Part shown: piece by piece, positions 24,947-33,976 of the stretch
How positions within the stretch are numbered: position 1 is the stretch's first letter
Layout: each line of letters opens with the position of its first letter
Assembly: GCA_902496115.1 (NCBI GenBank)
Contig: CABUZK010000007.1
Location: 1 to 64,000 of the forward strand
Direction of reading: 5' to 3'
Source: an uncultured Collinsella sp.
Lineage (GTDB): Bacteria; Actinomycetota; Coriobacteriia; Coriobacteriales; Coriobacteriaceae
Length of the DNA stretch: 64,000 nt
Made by a program: the position numbers and the translations under genes
Notes under the pieces: generated by a model
What the model was told of the DNA's origin: nothing
Databases searched by the model: none
The model's input: only the letters and a program-made list of their open reading frames with translations

Positions 24947-25354
24947 GTGCGCAAGGCACTGGCACAACCTCATACCAAGCAGTTCCTCAAGTTCGCTGTC
25001 GTGGGTCTTATCTCCTTTGGCATCGACTGGGGTATGCTCATTGCACTCGTCGAGCTGTTCCACCTCGACTTTTTGATGAGCACCACGATCTCGTTTATCA
25101 CGTCCGTCATTGTCAACTACTGGCTCAGCATGAAGTACGTGTTCGACCATCGCGAGGGCATGAGCCGCAAGCGCGAGTTCACGATCTTCACCATCCTGTC
25201 GGTGATCGGTTTGGGCCTCAACGACCTGTACATGTTTGTGGGCGTCACGTTTTTGAGCATCGGCTACCAGGCCATGAAGGCCATCGCCACATTCTTGGTC
25301 ACCTGGTACAACTACTTTAGCCGCCGCTTCTTCCTCGAGGGCGCGCAGTCGTAG
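24947..25354 (+). CDS. GtrA-family membrane protein, copy 2
   Basis: A 135-residue paralogue of the preceding gene, also with four predicted helices: FAVVGLISFGIDWGMLIALV, then ISFITSVIVNYWLSMKYVF, and the closing YNYFSRRFFLEG. The GTG at 24947 is the start, as no ATG precedes the conserved QFLKFAVVG. The shared SMKYVF-H-EGMSR-REF block between the two proteins shows a tandem duplication. A strong terminator follows at 25381-25415. Confidence 0.8.
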   Translation: MRKALAQPHTKQFLKFAVVGLISFGIDWGMLIALVELFHLDFLMSTTISFITSVIVNYWLSMKYVFDHREGMSRKREFTIFTILSVIGLGLNDLYMFVGVTFLSIGYQAMKAIATFLVTWYNYFSRRFFLEGAQS

Positions 25355-25380
25355 TTTGTTCGACATTTGCTTGAAGGTAT

Positions 25381-25415
25381 AACCGGTTGGAATTCTCGTT
25401 CCAACCGGTTTTTTT
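25381..25415 (+). terminator. Rho-independent terminator after the GtrA pair
   Basis: AACCGGTTGGAA and TTCCAACCGGTT pair over a 6-base loop and lead into TTTTT. Confidence 0.9.
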
Positions 25416-25454
25416 GTTTGCCGAGAGACCGGGCGACCCAGTCCTCTACGCATG

Positions 25455-25494
25455 AAAAACGGGCGGCCCGGATGTTTGTCCGAACCGCCCGTTT
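25455..25494 (-). terminator. Rho-independent terminator of the DUF4430 operon
   Basis: On the minus strand AAACGGGCGG pairs with CCGCCCGTTT, followed by TT and CATG. It ends the operon of the two DUF4430 genes, 20 bases after the last stop codon. Confidence 0.8.
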
Positions 25495-25514
25495 GACGTG
25501 TTATGTCGAGGCAT

Positions 25515-26384
25515 TTAGCCCGTTACGTAATACCAGACGACACTGTCGCCGTTGGATAAGACATAGTTACTGCACGCCGTCATGGGCGTTACGCCGTTAA
25601 CGGAGTACATCCAGCCACTCGTGCCGCCGTGCTCCTTCTCGGCCAAACCGCCAATAGCGGCGACATACGTGCCATACGACGAGCCGTGCGCATTCACGGA
25701 AAGGCCCAGGGCGCACAGGGCATCGTAGACCGTAGCACCCTCGTTGAAGGTGAAGGTACCGCCAGAAGACACAGGATTGCCTACGGCGCTCGATGTGACC
25801 GAAACCGTCACCGTGACGTAGCCAGACTGCTGCGAGCCGTCCTGATTGCCCGCAGAGGCGCCGCCACTGTTGGATGCAGACCCACCGCCAGACACCGAGC
25901 CACCGCCCGAAGAAGAGCCGTCAGAAGAACTCGATCCACCAGCGGATTCGGAGCCCTGTCCGGCAGACGTGTTGTTGGACTTCTTGCCACCCTTGCCTTC
26001 GGACTTCTTCTCCTTCGAATCCTTTTTTGAGTCCTTCGACCCGTCCTTCGCATTGTCCGAAGATTTGGAGTCCTTGGGCGCAGCCTTGCCCGAAGCGGTA
26101 ATCGAGCCGGAAACCGACGCATCCTTGGCAACGACGCTCTCCCCTGTCACAGCCCGCGCAATCCAGTCGATGGACCATGCACCGCTGACAGAGGGGTGGA
26201 CAAAACCCAACGAGACGACAATGAGTCCAATACAGGCAGCCGTCAGGGTGCCAACAAGTGCCTTGCGCCGCGGGGCGGACGCCGCCGAAGCGGCGCCCTT
26301 TTGCTTTGTATCGTCAAGCTGGATGAACGACGAGTCGGGCTGCTTGGACTCGGCGTCCTGTGGCTTATTGGACACAGCCCTCAC
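25515..26384 (-). CDS. Membrane-anchored DUF4430 (transcobalamin-like) protein
   Basis: A 289-residue surface protein. One hydrophobic helix (LVGTLTAACIGLIVVSLGFV) near residue 45 anchors it, then a Lys/Asp/Ser-rich and Gly/Ser-rich linker of about 100 residues spans the cell wall. The last 95 residues form a DUF4430 domain (FTFNEGATVYDALCALGLSV ... SGWMYSVNG ... LSNGDSVVWYYVTG). DUF4430 is classed with the C-terminal domain of transcobalamin. The GTG at 26384 abuts the stop codon of the giant gene upstream, so the two are translated from one mRNA; a GTG nine bases inside is an alternative start. Shared control by the cobalamin riboswitch at 33685-33880 is inferred. Confidence 0.82.
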   Translation of the reverse strand: MRAVSNKPQDAESKQPDSSFIQLDDTKQKGAASAASAPRRKALVGTLTAACIGLIVVSLGFVHPSVSGAWSIDWIARAVTGESVVAKDASVSGSITASGKAAPKDSKSSDNAKDGSKDSKKDSKEKKSEGKGGKKSNNTSAGQGSESAGGSSSSDGSSSGGGSVSGGGSASNSGGASAGNQDGSQQSGYVTVTVSVTSSAVGNPVSSGGTFTFNEGATVYDALCALGLSVNAHGSSYGTYVAAIGGLAEKEHGGTSGWMYSVNGVTPMTACSNYVLSNGDSVVWYYVTG

Positions 26385-29300
26385 CTACCGACGCTTGGTA
26401 AACACGAACACGCCGATGACGGCGAGACCGATCACGCCGGCCGCTACGCCGACAATGGCAAGCGGATTGAAGCCGGACTCCTGTGCCGGAGCCGCAGCGG
26501 GCTTCTTGGCAGTGGCCGCAGCAGACGAGCCCGTGTCGGACTTGGAGCTGGACTTGCTGGACTTCTTATCGGACTTCTTATCCTTCTTTTTGGAATCCTT
26601 ACCGTCCTTGGACTTGGTCGTGGTCGACGACACAGGCTTCTGACCCGGAGCAACAGCGCCGCCAGCCTGCTGGCCGTTTGTGCCGTTACCGGAGCCAGAA
26701 CCAGCACCGACATTACCCGAGCCGCTATTGGAGCCAGAGCCACCGTTACCGCCAGGGTTAACGGCATTCTTGGTCCACTTGGCATAGAGCGTCATATCGG
26801 CCGTCACGACGTCCTTGGCGAAGTCCCACTTCTCGCCTTCGGCGGTGTACCAGCCGAGGAACGTATATCCGTCGCGGGTTGGGGCAGCCGGCTCGGAAAC
26901 CATCTTGTTCTTGGCAACATAACGCGGTGCGACGTACGAACCGCCCTGTACATCGAACGCAACTCTCCAGGACTCGGCACCCGCTAGCTTAAAGAGGCGT
27001 CCCGAGTCATTGGCGTAGTACAGGTTGCCCTTCTCATCACAGATGATAGAAGCGGTGCAGTATTCACGATACTTTGCGTCGGGCGTGAATATCATTTGCG
27101 CCGCATCGTCGCCCAGTTTATAAGCGTAAACGCCACCGGGCAGAGCGTTGCAGGTGAAGTACACGTACGTGTCGTTACCTTGAACCGAGACGAGTGGGGT
27201 ACTCTTGGACTCGCCCTTGTCTGCGCGGATGCTCTTTTTAACGCTCATAGTGCTCAGATCGATGACAGAGAGTGTTCCGTAACCCTCGATGTCCATACCG
27301 CAGACATACGCCAGGCCGTTGCTCACTGCCGGCGTAGAGGTGGAGATGGCCGCGAAGGCAACGGGCTTGCCCTCGAGGGTCAGCTTGTCCCCGCTGCGAC
27401 GAATCTTGTAGAGCGTTCCGTTATCGCGGGAGACCGCGAGATACGTGCCGTCGCCGTTCTCGCCAACCTCGACGGCAATGATGCCGGAGCGAACGGGCGT
27501 GCCTACGCTTACGCTCGAGAGCTCTTTGCCGTTGGAGCCATCAATGAGGGCAACCTTACCGGACTCGTTACCGATGATGATGTCGTCACCGGAGGCCGCA
27601 GCGCCCGCCCAGTAGTAGCCCTCGTTCTCGTTGGTCTCGGACTTCTTTTTGTCTGTTGTCCAGTCCACTTTGCCGGAAGCCAGGTCAACGCACACGAGCG
27701 CACCTTCTGAACCGTCGACAACAGTGAAGCCTGCGTAGGCCTTGCCGCCGGAGATGGTCACGGACGTGAGAGCTTGGGTATCTTTGATCCCGAGCGAAGG
27801 GGTCTTGTATCGACAGGCTATCGAGTACTGCCCATCCTTCTTGTCCAGAACAAAAATGCCGAGCGAGCCGTCCTCAAAAGGAACAACCAGATAGCCGTCT
27901 TTATAGGCGGGACGGCAGAAGTAGCCAATGTTCGCGCCAATAGAGCAGCTCGCAAGCTCCTTCTTTCCGGTTTCAGAATCTATGAGCACAATGCGGTTGC
28001 CCTTAACCGCGCAAATATTACCGTCGATAATGAGCAAGTCCGAAACGCCTTTTGCATCGCCCTTGATATCCGCGGGCTCATCCCACGCAGATTCAGCCGC
28101 ACCAGACGGAGTCGGCACTTCGGCAACCGAGCCATTGACTTTGCCGCCGGCAAACGCAGGCCAGGCAGAGTCGAAGTTAGACTTAGGCGCGTTGGGGTCG
28201 GTCGTGAGGGCATCGGGGTCAGGCAGCTTGTCGCCAGCCGTATAGACCCAGGCGATAGACTTCGCGTCCTTCAGCTGGACGCTGCCCGCGCCCAAATCGG
28301 AAGGCTTGCCATCGATAAAGAGCTTCCAGTAAGCCCCAGTCGTGGAGTCCCATGCGAGCGTTCGCTCATCAAACGGCGATGTAATTGAGTTGAGGAACCA
28401 GCCCCATGTACCCGTACCATAATCCGCAGAGATGCCACTCTGCTTGAAGGCAAGTTCAGTCGCATCAGCCACGGTCGCGGTATCAACCATGGTGTAGTCA
28501 GCTGCAGGCGCCCACGTCTGAACATTACCGCCGCTGTCAACACCGATAATCTGCAGGGAAGCCTTTGTCTGCCCAGGGATAGTACCGTCAGAGCCGTAGA
28601 CCCAGGAAACTTTGTCACCGGCCTTGAGCGTGTAGTTACCGGCGCCCACATTTGCGAGCTTGCCGTTGACAAAGAACTGCCAGTAATTCCAAGTGGAAGC
28701 GTCAACCTTTTCGGTCGAGAGCTTTACGTCCTCATCAAACGGAGAGGTGAGCGAGTTGAGGTACCAGCCGTAGGAGCCCGTCCCGGTGTCGGCGCCAATG
28801 CCAGCCTGCTTGAACACCTGCTCAGAGAGCTCAGCCGCGGTCGAGCCCTCCTTCACTTGGATAGTCGTGGGCTGAGCCCAGGTCTGCTGGCTACCGTCCT
28901 TAGCCTGGCCAACAACCTCGCAGCTCACGGAGAGCTGGTCGGTGGGCGCCGGGTCGCCGTACTTGGAGTAGCACCAGACGACCGAGTCGCCGGCCTCGAG
29001 CACGTAGCCGCCCGCACCAACCGATGCGGCCGTGCCGTTGATGAAGAGCTGCCAGTACGCTCCGGTCTGCGAATCATAGCCAAGCGTTCGGCCCGCGTCG
29101 ACAGGCGAGGTGATGGAATTGAGGTACCAGCCCCAGGTTCCCATGCCGTAATCGGCGGTGAGGCCGTGCTTCTTGAAGAGCGCCTCAGAGAGGTCGGCGG
29201 CGGTAGACCCCGTTTTTAACGTGTACGGCTCGGCGGCGGTCCAGGTCTGCTGGTTGCCATCGGCATCGATGCCGATAACCGAGCATGTTGCTGTAACCTC

Positions 29301-32300
29301 AGGAGCGACCTGACCACTCGTTCCAAGCACGGTCACTGTCGCAGAGACGTCCTGGTTGGCGAGCTTTGCGTACGTGGCATTATCCGGATAGCGCTTGGCG
29401 TAACGCGCGTACTTCTCACTGGAAAGGCGAGAAGTAATGGTGACCTTGGTGTTGTACTCAGGCTGCGTGACAAGAAGGTTCTCCGCAGAGACGACACCAG
29501 TGTCGCTCGACTTGAAGAGGCGCCACTGCTGGCCGCTCATGTCGTCGTAGCCCTCGAGCTCAACCGGGACGATGCCCGAGCCCGCAGCGTCGGTAGACGC
29601 CTTGTCGTAGCTCCACGCGAGCTTACCATCGGCGTCGAGATACGCCTTCTGGAAGGCATGCATATTTGCGGTCACGCCGGCGGCGTCCTGGCCGTCGAGG
29701 ATGGCCTCGGCGTAGCCCGCCTTGGCGGCCTCCATGAGCTTAAGCTCATTGTCGAGGTCGGCCTGATCCTGCGGCGCAACCGTGAAGTCAAGCGTCTTTG
29801 TGGCAGTGACCTCAGCGTTGTTCTTATCCGTAACCGTGCAGGTGAGTTTCGTGGAGACGGCGCTCTTACCGGCCTCGGGACGGAAGACCGTGCCCTTATA
29901 GCCGTTGAAGGTCACGTCATCGGTGCTCGCGGAGTACTCGACCTTATAGTATTTTCCGTCGACGCCGAGCGTGCTCGTGCGCGGCATCTGGAGGTCATCG
30001 GTCAGGCCGTCCTTATTGGCAACCGCATCGGTACCGGAGTACTTGATGTTGTTGTAAATAAACGCCGCGTCGACCTTCTCCTGCAGCGCCTTCTTGTCGG
30101 CAGCAACCTTCTCGGGGTCGCCCTTGACGGTCACGGTGAAGTCGTGCGAGCCCTCGACATCGCTCGGGCCACCGCTCACAAACGAAACCGTCGCGGTCAG
30201 CGTAACAGCGCGATCGCTCGAAACGCGCGTCACCTTGCCGGTGTAGTCGTCCCAGCCATAACCGGACGGCCAAATGACATCGCCGTCGGAGCTCTTCCAG
30301 CTAACCTCGAACTTGTTCTTGGAACCCGCGCGGTACGGAAGCGTGAGGTTGGACGTAACGGACTCGGCCGAATCGCCCGCAGCGTAACCGATCGCAATCT
30401 GCTCGGCGGCATCGTCGAGCATCTGCTGAACGCGGGCCTCGTCCCAAGCAACCTGCACCGACTTGTTGGGCTGGTAGTACTCAGTCTTGCCATCGCGCGA
30501 CAGCTCAAACACAACATCGGCGCCACGCAGACCGTCGATGTTGTAACCGGTATAGTCGTTGGGGTCAATGAAGAAGAAGGTCACATCGCCGTTGGTCTTA
30601 TCCTGAGCGTCGGAGATACCGACCGTGGCTTTGTCATCCTCTGCATTAAAGGCAACGCCGCCCTCGGAGACCTTGACGTCAATATCGGTAAATCCCAGAT
30701 CGGCAAGCTGCGCCTTCAGCGCGTCATTGACGTTGCCGCCCTTAGCGCTGTAATCAACGGCGATCTGTTTATTGGCATCGTTGAGCTTTTGGACTGCAGC
30801 CTCAAGCGAGCCTGCGGCGATAACCTTGTTGGTGGAGACGAGCTCGACCGTCGAGCTTCCGCTCGTGGCGACAGCCTTCAGACACTTGCCAGCAGCAGAT
30901 GCCGAGACCGTCGCCTCGGCGCCCGACATATCGGACAGCAGCGTCCAGTCGGCCGCGGGAGCCTTCGCGTCGTCGGCCGCATACCAAGCAACAGTCGCCT
31001 GACCGGTGACGTCGATACCGTTAGTGGCCGAACCGTCGGCGCGCTTGGCCTGCGCCGTCGCCTTAACGCTATCGCCCGCGACGAGATGGGTCGAATCGCT
31101 ATTGATCTGCGGCGCAGTGGTCACACGCAGCAGGTTATACTCCCCCGCCGCGGTAACGCTATCGGGCGAAACCCACTCAACGGTGTTATCGAGCGCGCTC
31201 GCGGTGACCTTGATCTTCTTGCCGACAAGCGCATCCGTAATAGTCAGGCTGCCATCAGTCGTATCGACGCCGTCGGTGAGCTCGGTCCAATCGGTACCGT
31301 TCTCGCTCGCGTACCACGCCATGGTGAGGTCGGCATCATCGGGCACGTCCTTGGTCGAGCCCGACCAAGGACCCGGAACCTGCACGCTCGGTGTGATCTT
31401 TGAACCCACGCTCAGCGTAACGTTCTTATCGGCAAGCTCAATGCCCGCCAGCTTGTACTGGCCCTTAAGCGTCACGGGGCCAAGCGGAGCAACAGACTGC
31501 GTGCCGCCGGAGGAGCTCTTCTTCTGCGTGCTGAAAACGGTATTTTCGCTCGTCACCTTTACGCGCAGATACTTGCCGGCATAGGCGGCGTCAACGGTAT
31601 AGGTGGCCTCGGTAGCACCGGGGATATCGGTGTAAGCGGAGTCGAAGCTCGAGCTACTATTTGCATACTGCCACTGGTAGGTCACATTATCGGTGCGGTC
31701 GATATAGCTGTACTTCGAGCCGTCCTTTTTGCGCACCTTGGTCTTGAGCTTATCGCCCACGTGCACGCCGTTGGTGGCAGGAGAGCCCTCAAACTGCACG
31801 TCGTAAAGCTCAACCTGACCCGCAACCGAGACAGGACCTGCCGCATAGTAGGGCTTCTCCTCGCCATAGCCGCCATTGGCCTTAGCCACGACGTAGTAGC
31901 CCTTAAGGGCGGCGGTCACCGTCAGGGTGTTACCGGTCTCACCCTCGATAGGCGTGTTGCACGAGCTCGCGTATTTCGCGGTGCCCTTATACCACTGCCA
32001 CGTGACATGCGAATCGGTGGTAACGTCGGTGGAACCCGCCTTGGCGGTCGCCGTAATCGTGGAGCCAACCTCGACTTTGCCCGAAGTCGGGCTCATAGTC
32101 ACGCTCGAGACATTAATTGAACCCGCGGCTGCAACGAGAGCGCCCGTCGAGTTGGTCGTGCTCGAAGAGCCGATCTTCGAAGACACCTTGCACTTGAGGT
32201 ACTTGCCGCCCAAAGCATCGGTTAGCTCGAGGGTCTCACCCGTGGCACCCGCAATGTCGATATACTTGCCACTCTTGGTGCCAGAGCACTGCCACTGATA

Positions 32301-33545
32301 GTTGAGCTTGCTCGCGTCGATAAACGTCGAGGCGCCCTTCTCCTTGGCGCGAGCCTGGGCGGTATCGCCAACCGCGAACACGGAGTTGTTGGTCTTGGGA
32401 TTGATGAGCGAAACCGCGTAGACGTCCACCGCACCGGCCTGTTTGACCTTGTTGGAGGTGGTCTTGCTCACCGTATTTACGCCAGCAGTAGCCTCGACTC
32501 TGATGTACTTGCCCTCGAGGTCATCGGTCACCGTGAGGGAAGCGCCCGTCTCGCCCTCGATCTTGGTAAAGCCCGAGTACTGCGAGGTAGATGCGGACCA
32601 GGTGTAGGTGACCTTGGCGTCGGAGCCCGCGGGGCTCGACCAATCCTTGTACGGCGTCGCCATCAGAGTATCGCCTATGCTCGGCGCGTCGCTACTCAGC
32701 TTGACGCTGTAAAGCTCCATTTGGCCGGCGCCCAGCACGGGGCCGGGGATGCTGTTAGGATTAATGCCCGAGCCGTACGAAACAGAGGGGCCGTAGTGGT
32801 CCTTGCCGTCTGCCGTCACCTTGCAGATGAAGTATTTGCCCTCCATCGCGTCAGTGATGGTGAGCGACTGCTCGTGGCCTACGACCTCAGTGTAATCGGC
32901 GGCGTCGCTGCTGGCCTTGACCGTGCCGGCGAGCCAGGTATAGGTCCAGGCGCCGGGGTTAGCGACCGATTTGGTCTCGGTCGTAGGGTCGCCCCAGTAG
33001 TCCTCGGTCTCGACCTCATCGTACATATTGGCCCAGAGCGTATCACCCACATTGAGCGCGCCGGACTTCGTCGAATACGAGTTGTCCTTATCCTTGGCGT
33101 CCTGGATATAGACCTTAGCCTCGCTCGAAAGCGTTGTAGCGGACGCAGCGGCAACGGCGTTCTTCCGCTCCGAAGCAACGGGCGCCGCCGCAGGGTTCTC
33201 GGACTCAGTCGCGTTGTCTGCGGCGGTGTCAGCACCATTCGCGCCGCTCGCAGTTGCGCCCTGATCTGCGCCGGCGCCATCGGCAGCAGCGCTCGCCGCC
33301 GCACCGTTCGCGCCGGTGTCGGCAGCAGTGTCATCGTTGGCCGCCGCGCCCTCGCCGCCCGTTGCGGCCTGAGCAACGGCATCGGCAATGCCCTCGGCGC
33401 CCTCGGCCCAAAGTTGCGCCGGCGTAGTGCCAAAAGCCATGGCAAAAGCCAGGAACGCCACCAGACCGCGCTTGGCTACGCCACGGGCAATCGCTCCATG
33501 GCGACGCCACGAGGCGCGCTGGCTCTCGTCCTCAAACATATCCAT
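26385..33545 (-). CDS. Giant surface protein: Ig-like repeats, three DUF4430 domains, beta-propeller
   Basis: A 2386-residue exported protein. The start at 33545 has AGGAG five bases upstream and leads into a signal peptide (GLVAFLAFAMAFGTTPAQLWA). An Ala-rich linker is followed, from about 120 to 1000, by Ig-like repeats with the recurring LTVTDDLEGKYI pattern, then degenerate bacterial Ig-like domains. Three tandem DUF4430 domains lie at about 1418-1528, 1538-1653 and 1662-1768, each with GWYLNSITSP-like and W-FINGK-like blocks. A PQQ-like beta-propeller occupies about 1790-2180, an InlB-type repeat (YTFLGWYTAEGEKWDFAKDV) about 2195-2255, then a Lys/Ser-rich linker and a membrane helix ending KRR. 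A cobalamin riboswitch precedes the gene. The inferred role is corrinoid capture or another adhesin or binding task at the surface. Confidence 0.85.
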   Translation of the reverse strand: MDMFEDESQRASWRRHGAIARGVAKRGLVAFLAFAMAFGTTPAQLWAEGAEGIADAVAQAATGGEGAAANDDTAADTGANGAAASAAADGAGADQGATASGANGADTAADNATESENPAAAPVASERKNAVAAASATTLSSEAKVYIQDAKDKDNSYSTKSGALNVGDTLWANMYDEVETEDYWGDPTTETKSVANPGAWTYTWLAGTVKASSDAADYTEVVGHEQSLTITDAMEGKYFICKVTADGKDHYGPSVSYGSGINPNSIPGPVLGAGQMELYSVKLSSDAPSIGDTLMATPYKDWSSPAGSDAKVTYTWSASTSQYSGFTKIEGETGASLTVTDDLEGKYIRVEATAGVNTVSKTTSNKVKQAGAVDVYAVSLINPKTNNSVFAVGDTAQARAKEKGASTFIDASKLNYQWQCSGTKSGKYIDIAGATGETLELTDALGGKYLKCKVSSKIGSSSTTNSTGALVAAAGSINVSSVTMSPTSGKVEVGSTITATAKAGSTDVTTDSHVTWQWYKGTAKYASSCNTPIEGETGNTLTVTAALKGYYVVAKANGGYGEEKPYYAAGPVSVAGQVELYDVQFEGSPATNGVHVGDKLKTKVRKKDGSKYSYIDRTDNVTYQWQYANSSSSFDSAYTDIPGATEATYTVDAAYAGKYLRVKVTSENTVFSTQKKSSSGGTQSVAPLGPVTLKGQYKLAGIELADKNVTLSVGSKITPSVQVPGPWSGSTKDVPDDADLTMAWYASENGTDWTELTDGVDTTDGSLTITDALVGKKIKVTASALDNTVEWVSPDSVTAAGEYNLLRVTTAPQINSDSTHLVAGDSVKATAQAKRADGSATNGIDVTGQATVAWYAADDAKAPAADWTLLSDMSGAEATVSASAAGKCLKAVATSGSSTVELVSTNKVIAAGSLEAAVQKLNDANKQIAVDYSAKGGNVNDALKAQLADLGFTDIDVKVSEGGVAFNAEDDKATVGISDAQDKTNGDVTFFFIDPNDYTGYNIDGLRGADVVFELSRDGKTEYYQPNKSVQVAWDEARVQQMLDDAAEQIAIGYAAGDSAESVTSNLTLPYRAGSKNKFEVSWKSSDGDVIWPSGYGWDDYTGKVTRVSSDRAVTLTATVSFVSGGPSDVEGSHDFTVTVKGDPEKVAADKKALQEKVDAAFIYNNIKYSGTDAVANKDGLTDDLQMPRTSTLGVDGKYYKVEYSASTDDVTFNGYKGTVFRPEAGKSAVSTKLTCTVTDKNNAEVTATKTLDFTVAPQDQADLDNELKLMEAAKAGYAEAILDGQDAAGVTANMHAFQKAYLDADGKLAWSYDKASTDAAGSGIVPVELEGYDDMSGQQWRLFKSSDTGVVSAENLLVTQPEYNTKVTITSRLSSEKYARYAKRYPDNATYAKLANQDVSATVTVLGTSGQVAPEVTATCSVIGIDADGNQQTWTAAEPYTLKTGSTAADLSEALFKKHGLTADYGMGTWGWYLNSITSPVDAGRTLGYDSQTGAYWQLFINGTAASVGAGGYVLEAGDSVVWCYSKYGDPAPTDQLSVSCEVVGQAKDGSQQTWAQPTTIQVKEGSTAAELSEQVFKQAGIGADTGTGSYGWYLNSLTSPFDEDVKLSTEKVDASTWNYWQFFVNGKLANVGAGNYTLKAGDKVSWVYGSDGTIPGQTKASLQIIGVDSGGNVQTWAPAADYTMVDTATVADATELAFKQSGISADYGTGTWGWFLNSITSPFDERTLAWDSTTGAYWKLFIDGKPSDLGAGSVQLKDAKSIAWVYTAGDKLPDPDALTTDPNAPKSNFDSAWPAFAGGKVNGSVAEVPTPSGAAESAWDEPADIKGDAKGVSDLLIIDGNICAVKGNRIVLIDSETGKKELASCSIGANIGYFCRPAYKDGYLVVPFEDGSLGIFVLDKKDGQYSIACRYKTPSLGIKDTQALTSVTISGGKAYAGFTVVDGSEGALVCVDLASGKVDWTTDKKKSETNENEGYYWAGAAASGDDIIIGNESGKVALIDGSNGKELSSVSVGTPVRSGIIAVEVGENGDGTYLAVSRDNGTLYKIRRSGDKLTLEGKPVAFAAISTSTPAVSNGLAYVCGMDIEGYGTLSVIDLSTMSVKKSIRADKGESKSTPLVSVQGNDTYVYFTCNALPGGVYAYKLGDDAAQMIFTPDAKYREYCTASIICDEKGNLYYANDSGRLFKLAGAESWRVAFDVQGGSYVAPRYVAKNKMVSEPAAPTRDGYTFLGWYTAEGEKWDFAKDVVTADMTLYAKWTKNAVNPGGNGGSGSNSGSGNVGAGSGSGNGTNGQQAGGAVAPGQKPVSSTTTKSKDGKDSKKKDKKSDKKSSKSSSKSDTGSSAAATAKKPAAAPAQESGFNPLAIVGVAAGVIGLAVIGVFVFTKRR

Positions 33546-33684
33546 TTGTCTCCTACTGTCTGCACTTGGAGCATTGCCCAGCGGCTGCCCCACGTCATCG
33601 CGCACATTGCGCTCGAGTACCCCCATCGGGGTCCCCCTTCCCTCCAGAGCCCAACGCGTACCGGCGGCATGCGCCGCGGCCGCG

Positions 33685-33880
33685 TACAAGATGGGAGGCG
33701 ATCCGACTTAACCTTACCGACCCGGGCGCGCCGTCCGATCTGCGACGCGACCATCCCGGGCCAAGAGGAATTACGGTTACTGGTACAGCCGGGGACTTGC
33801 ACCCCGATTCTCCCAAACGCGCAGGAAAACCACGCATTCGTGCGTCTCCGCACCACCATCTAGGCCATCGATTATTACTG
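33685..33880 (-). promoter_or_regulatory. Cobalamin (B12) riboswitch
   Basis: Read on the minus strand, the leader of the giant DUF4430 gene has the cobalamin-riboswitch core: GGGAGAATCGGGGTGCAAGT at about 33813-33794, then CCCCGGCTG, then ACCAGTAACCGTAA (near 33784-33771). These match the family's GGGAA-c-GGTG-AA-TCC-GxGCTG-CC-GTAACxGTAA blocks, with CCAGTAACCGT in place of the commoner CCCGCAACTGT. The 3' part AGTCGGATCGCCTCCC matches the closing GCCxGAxxCCTGCC block. About 140 bases separate it from the start codon and include a GCGGC/GCCGC hairpin that may be the expression platform. Corrinoid excess should lower expression. Confidence 0.85.
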
Positions 33881-33976
33881 TCAATATGGTAGCACGCAAA
33901 AGGGCCCCGCACACAGGCGAAGCCCAAGGTAAAAGCTATGGTTTGCGATAGGAGAATGCGGTGACGGTCACGGCCT

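Noticed and set aside
29658..31403. Long plus-strand frame (581 codons)
   Set aside because: Antisense to the giant surface protein gene; low-complexity shadow.
32721..33863. Plus-strand frame over the riboswitch and giant gene 5' end
   Set aside because: Antisense shadow that covers the riboswitch and signal-peptide region.
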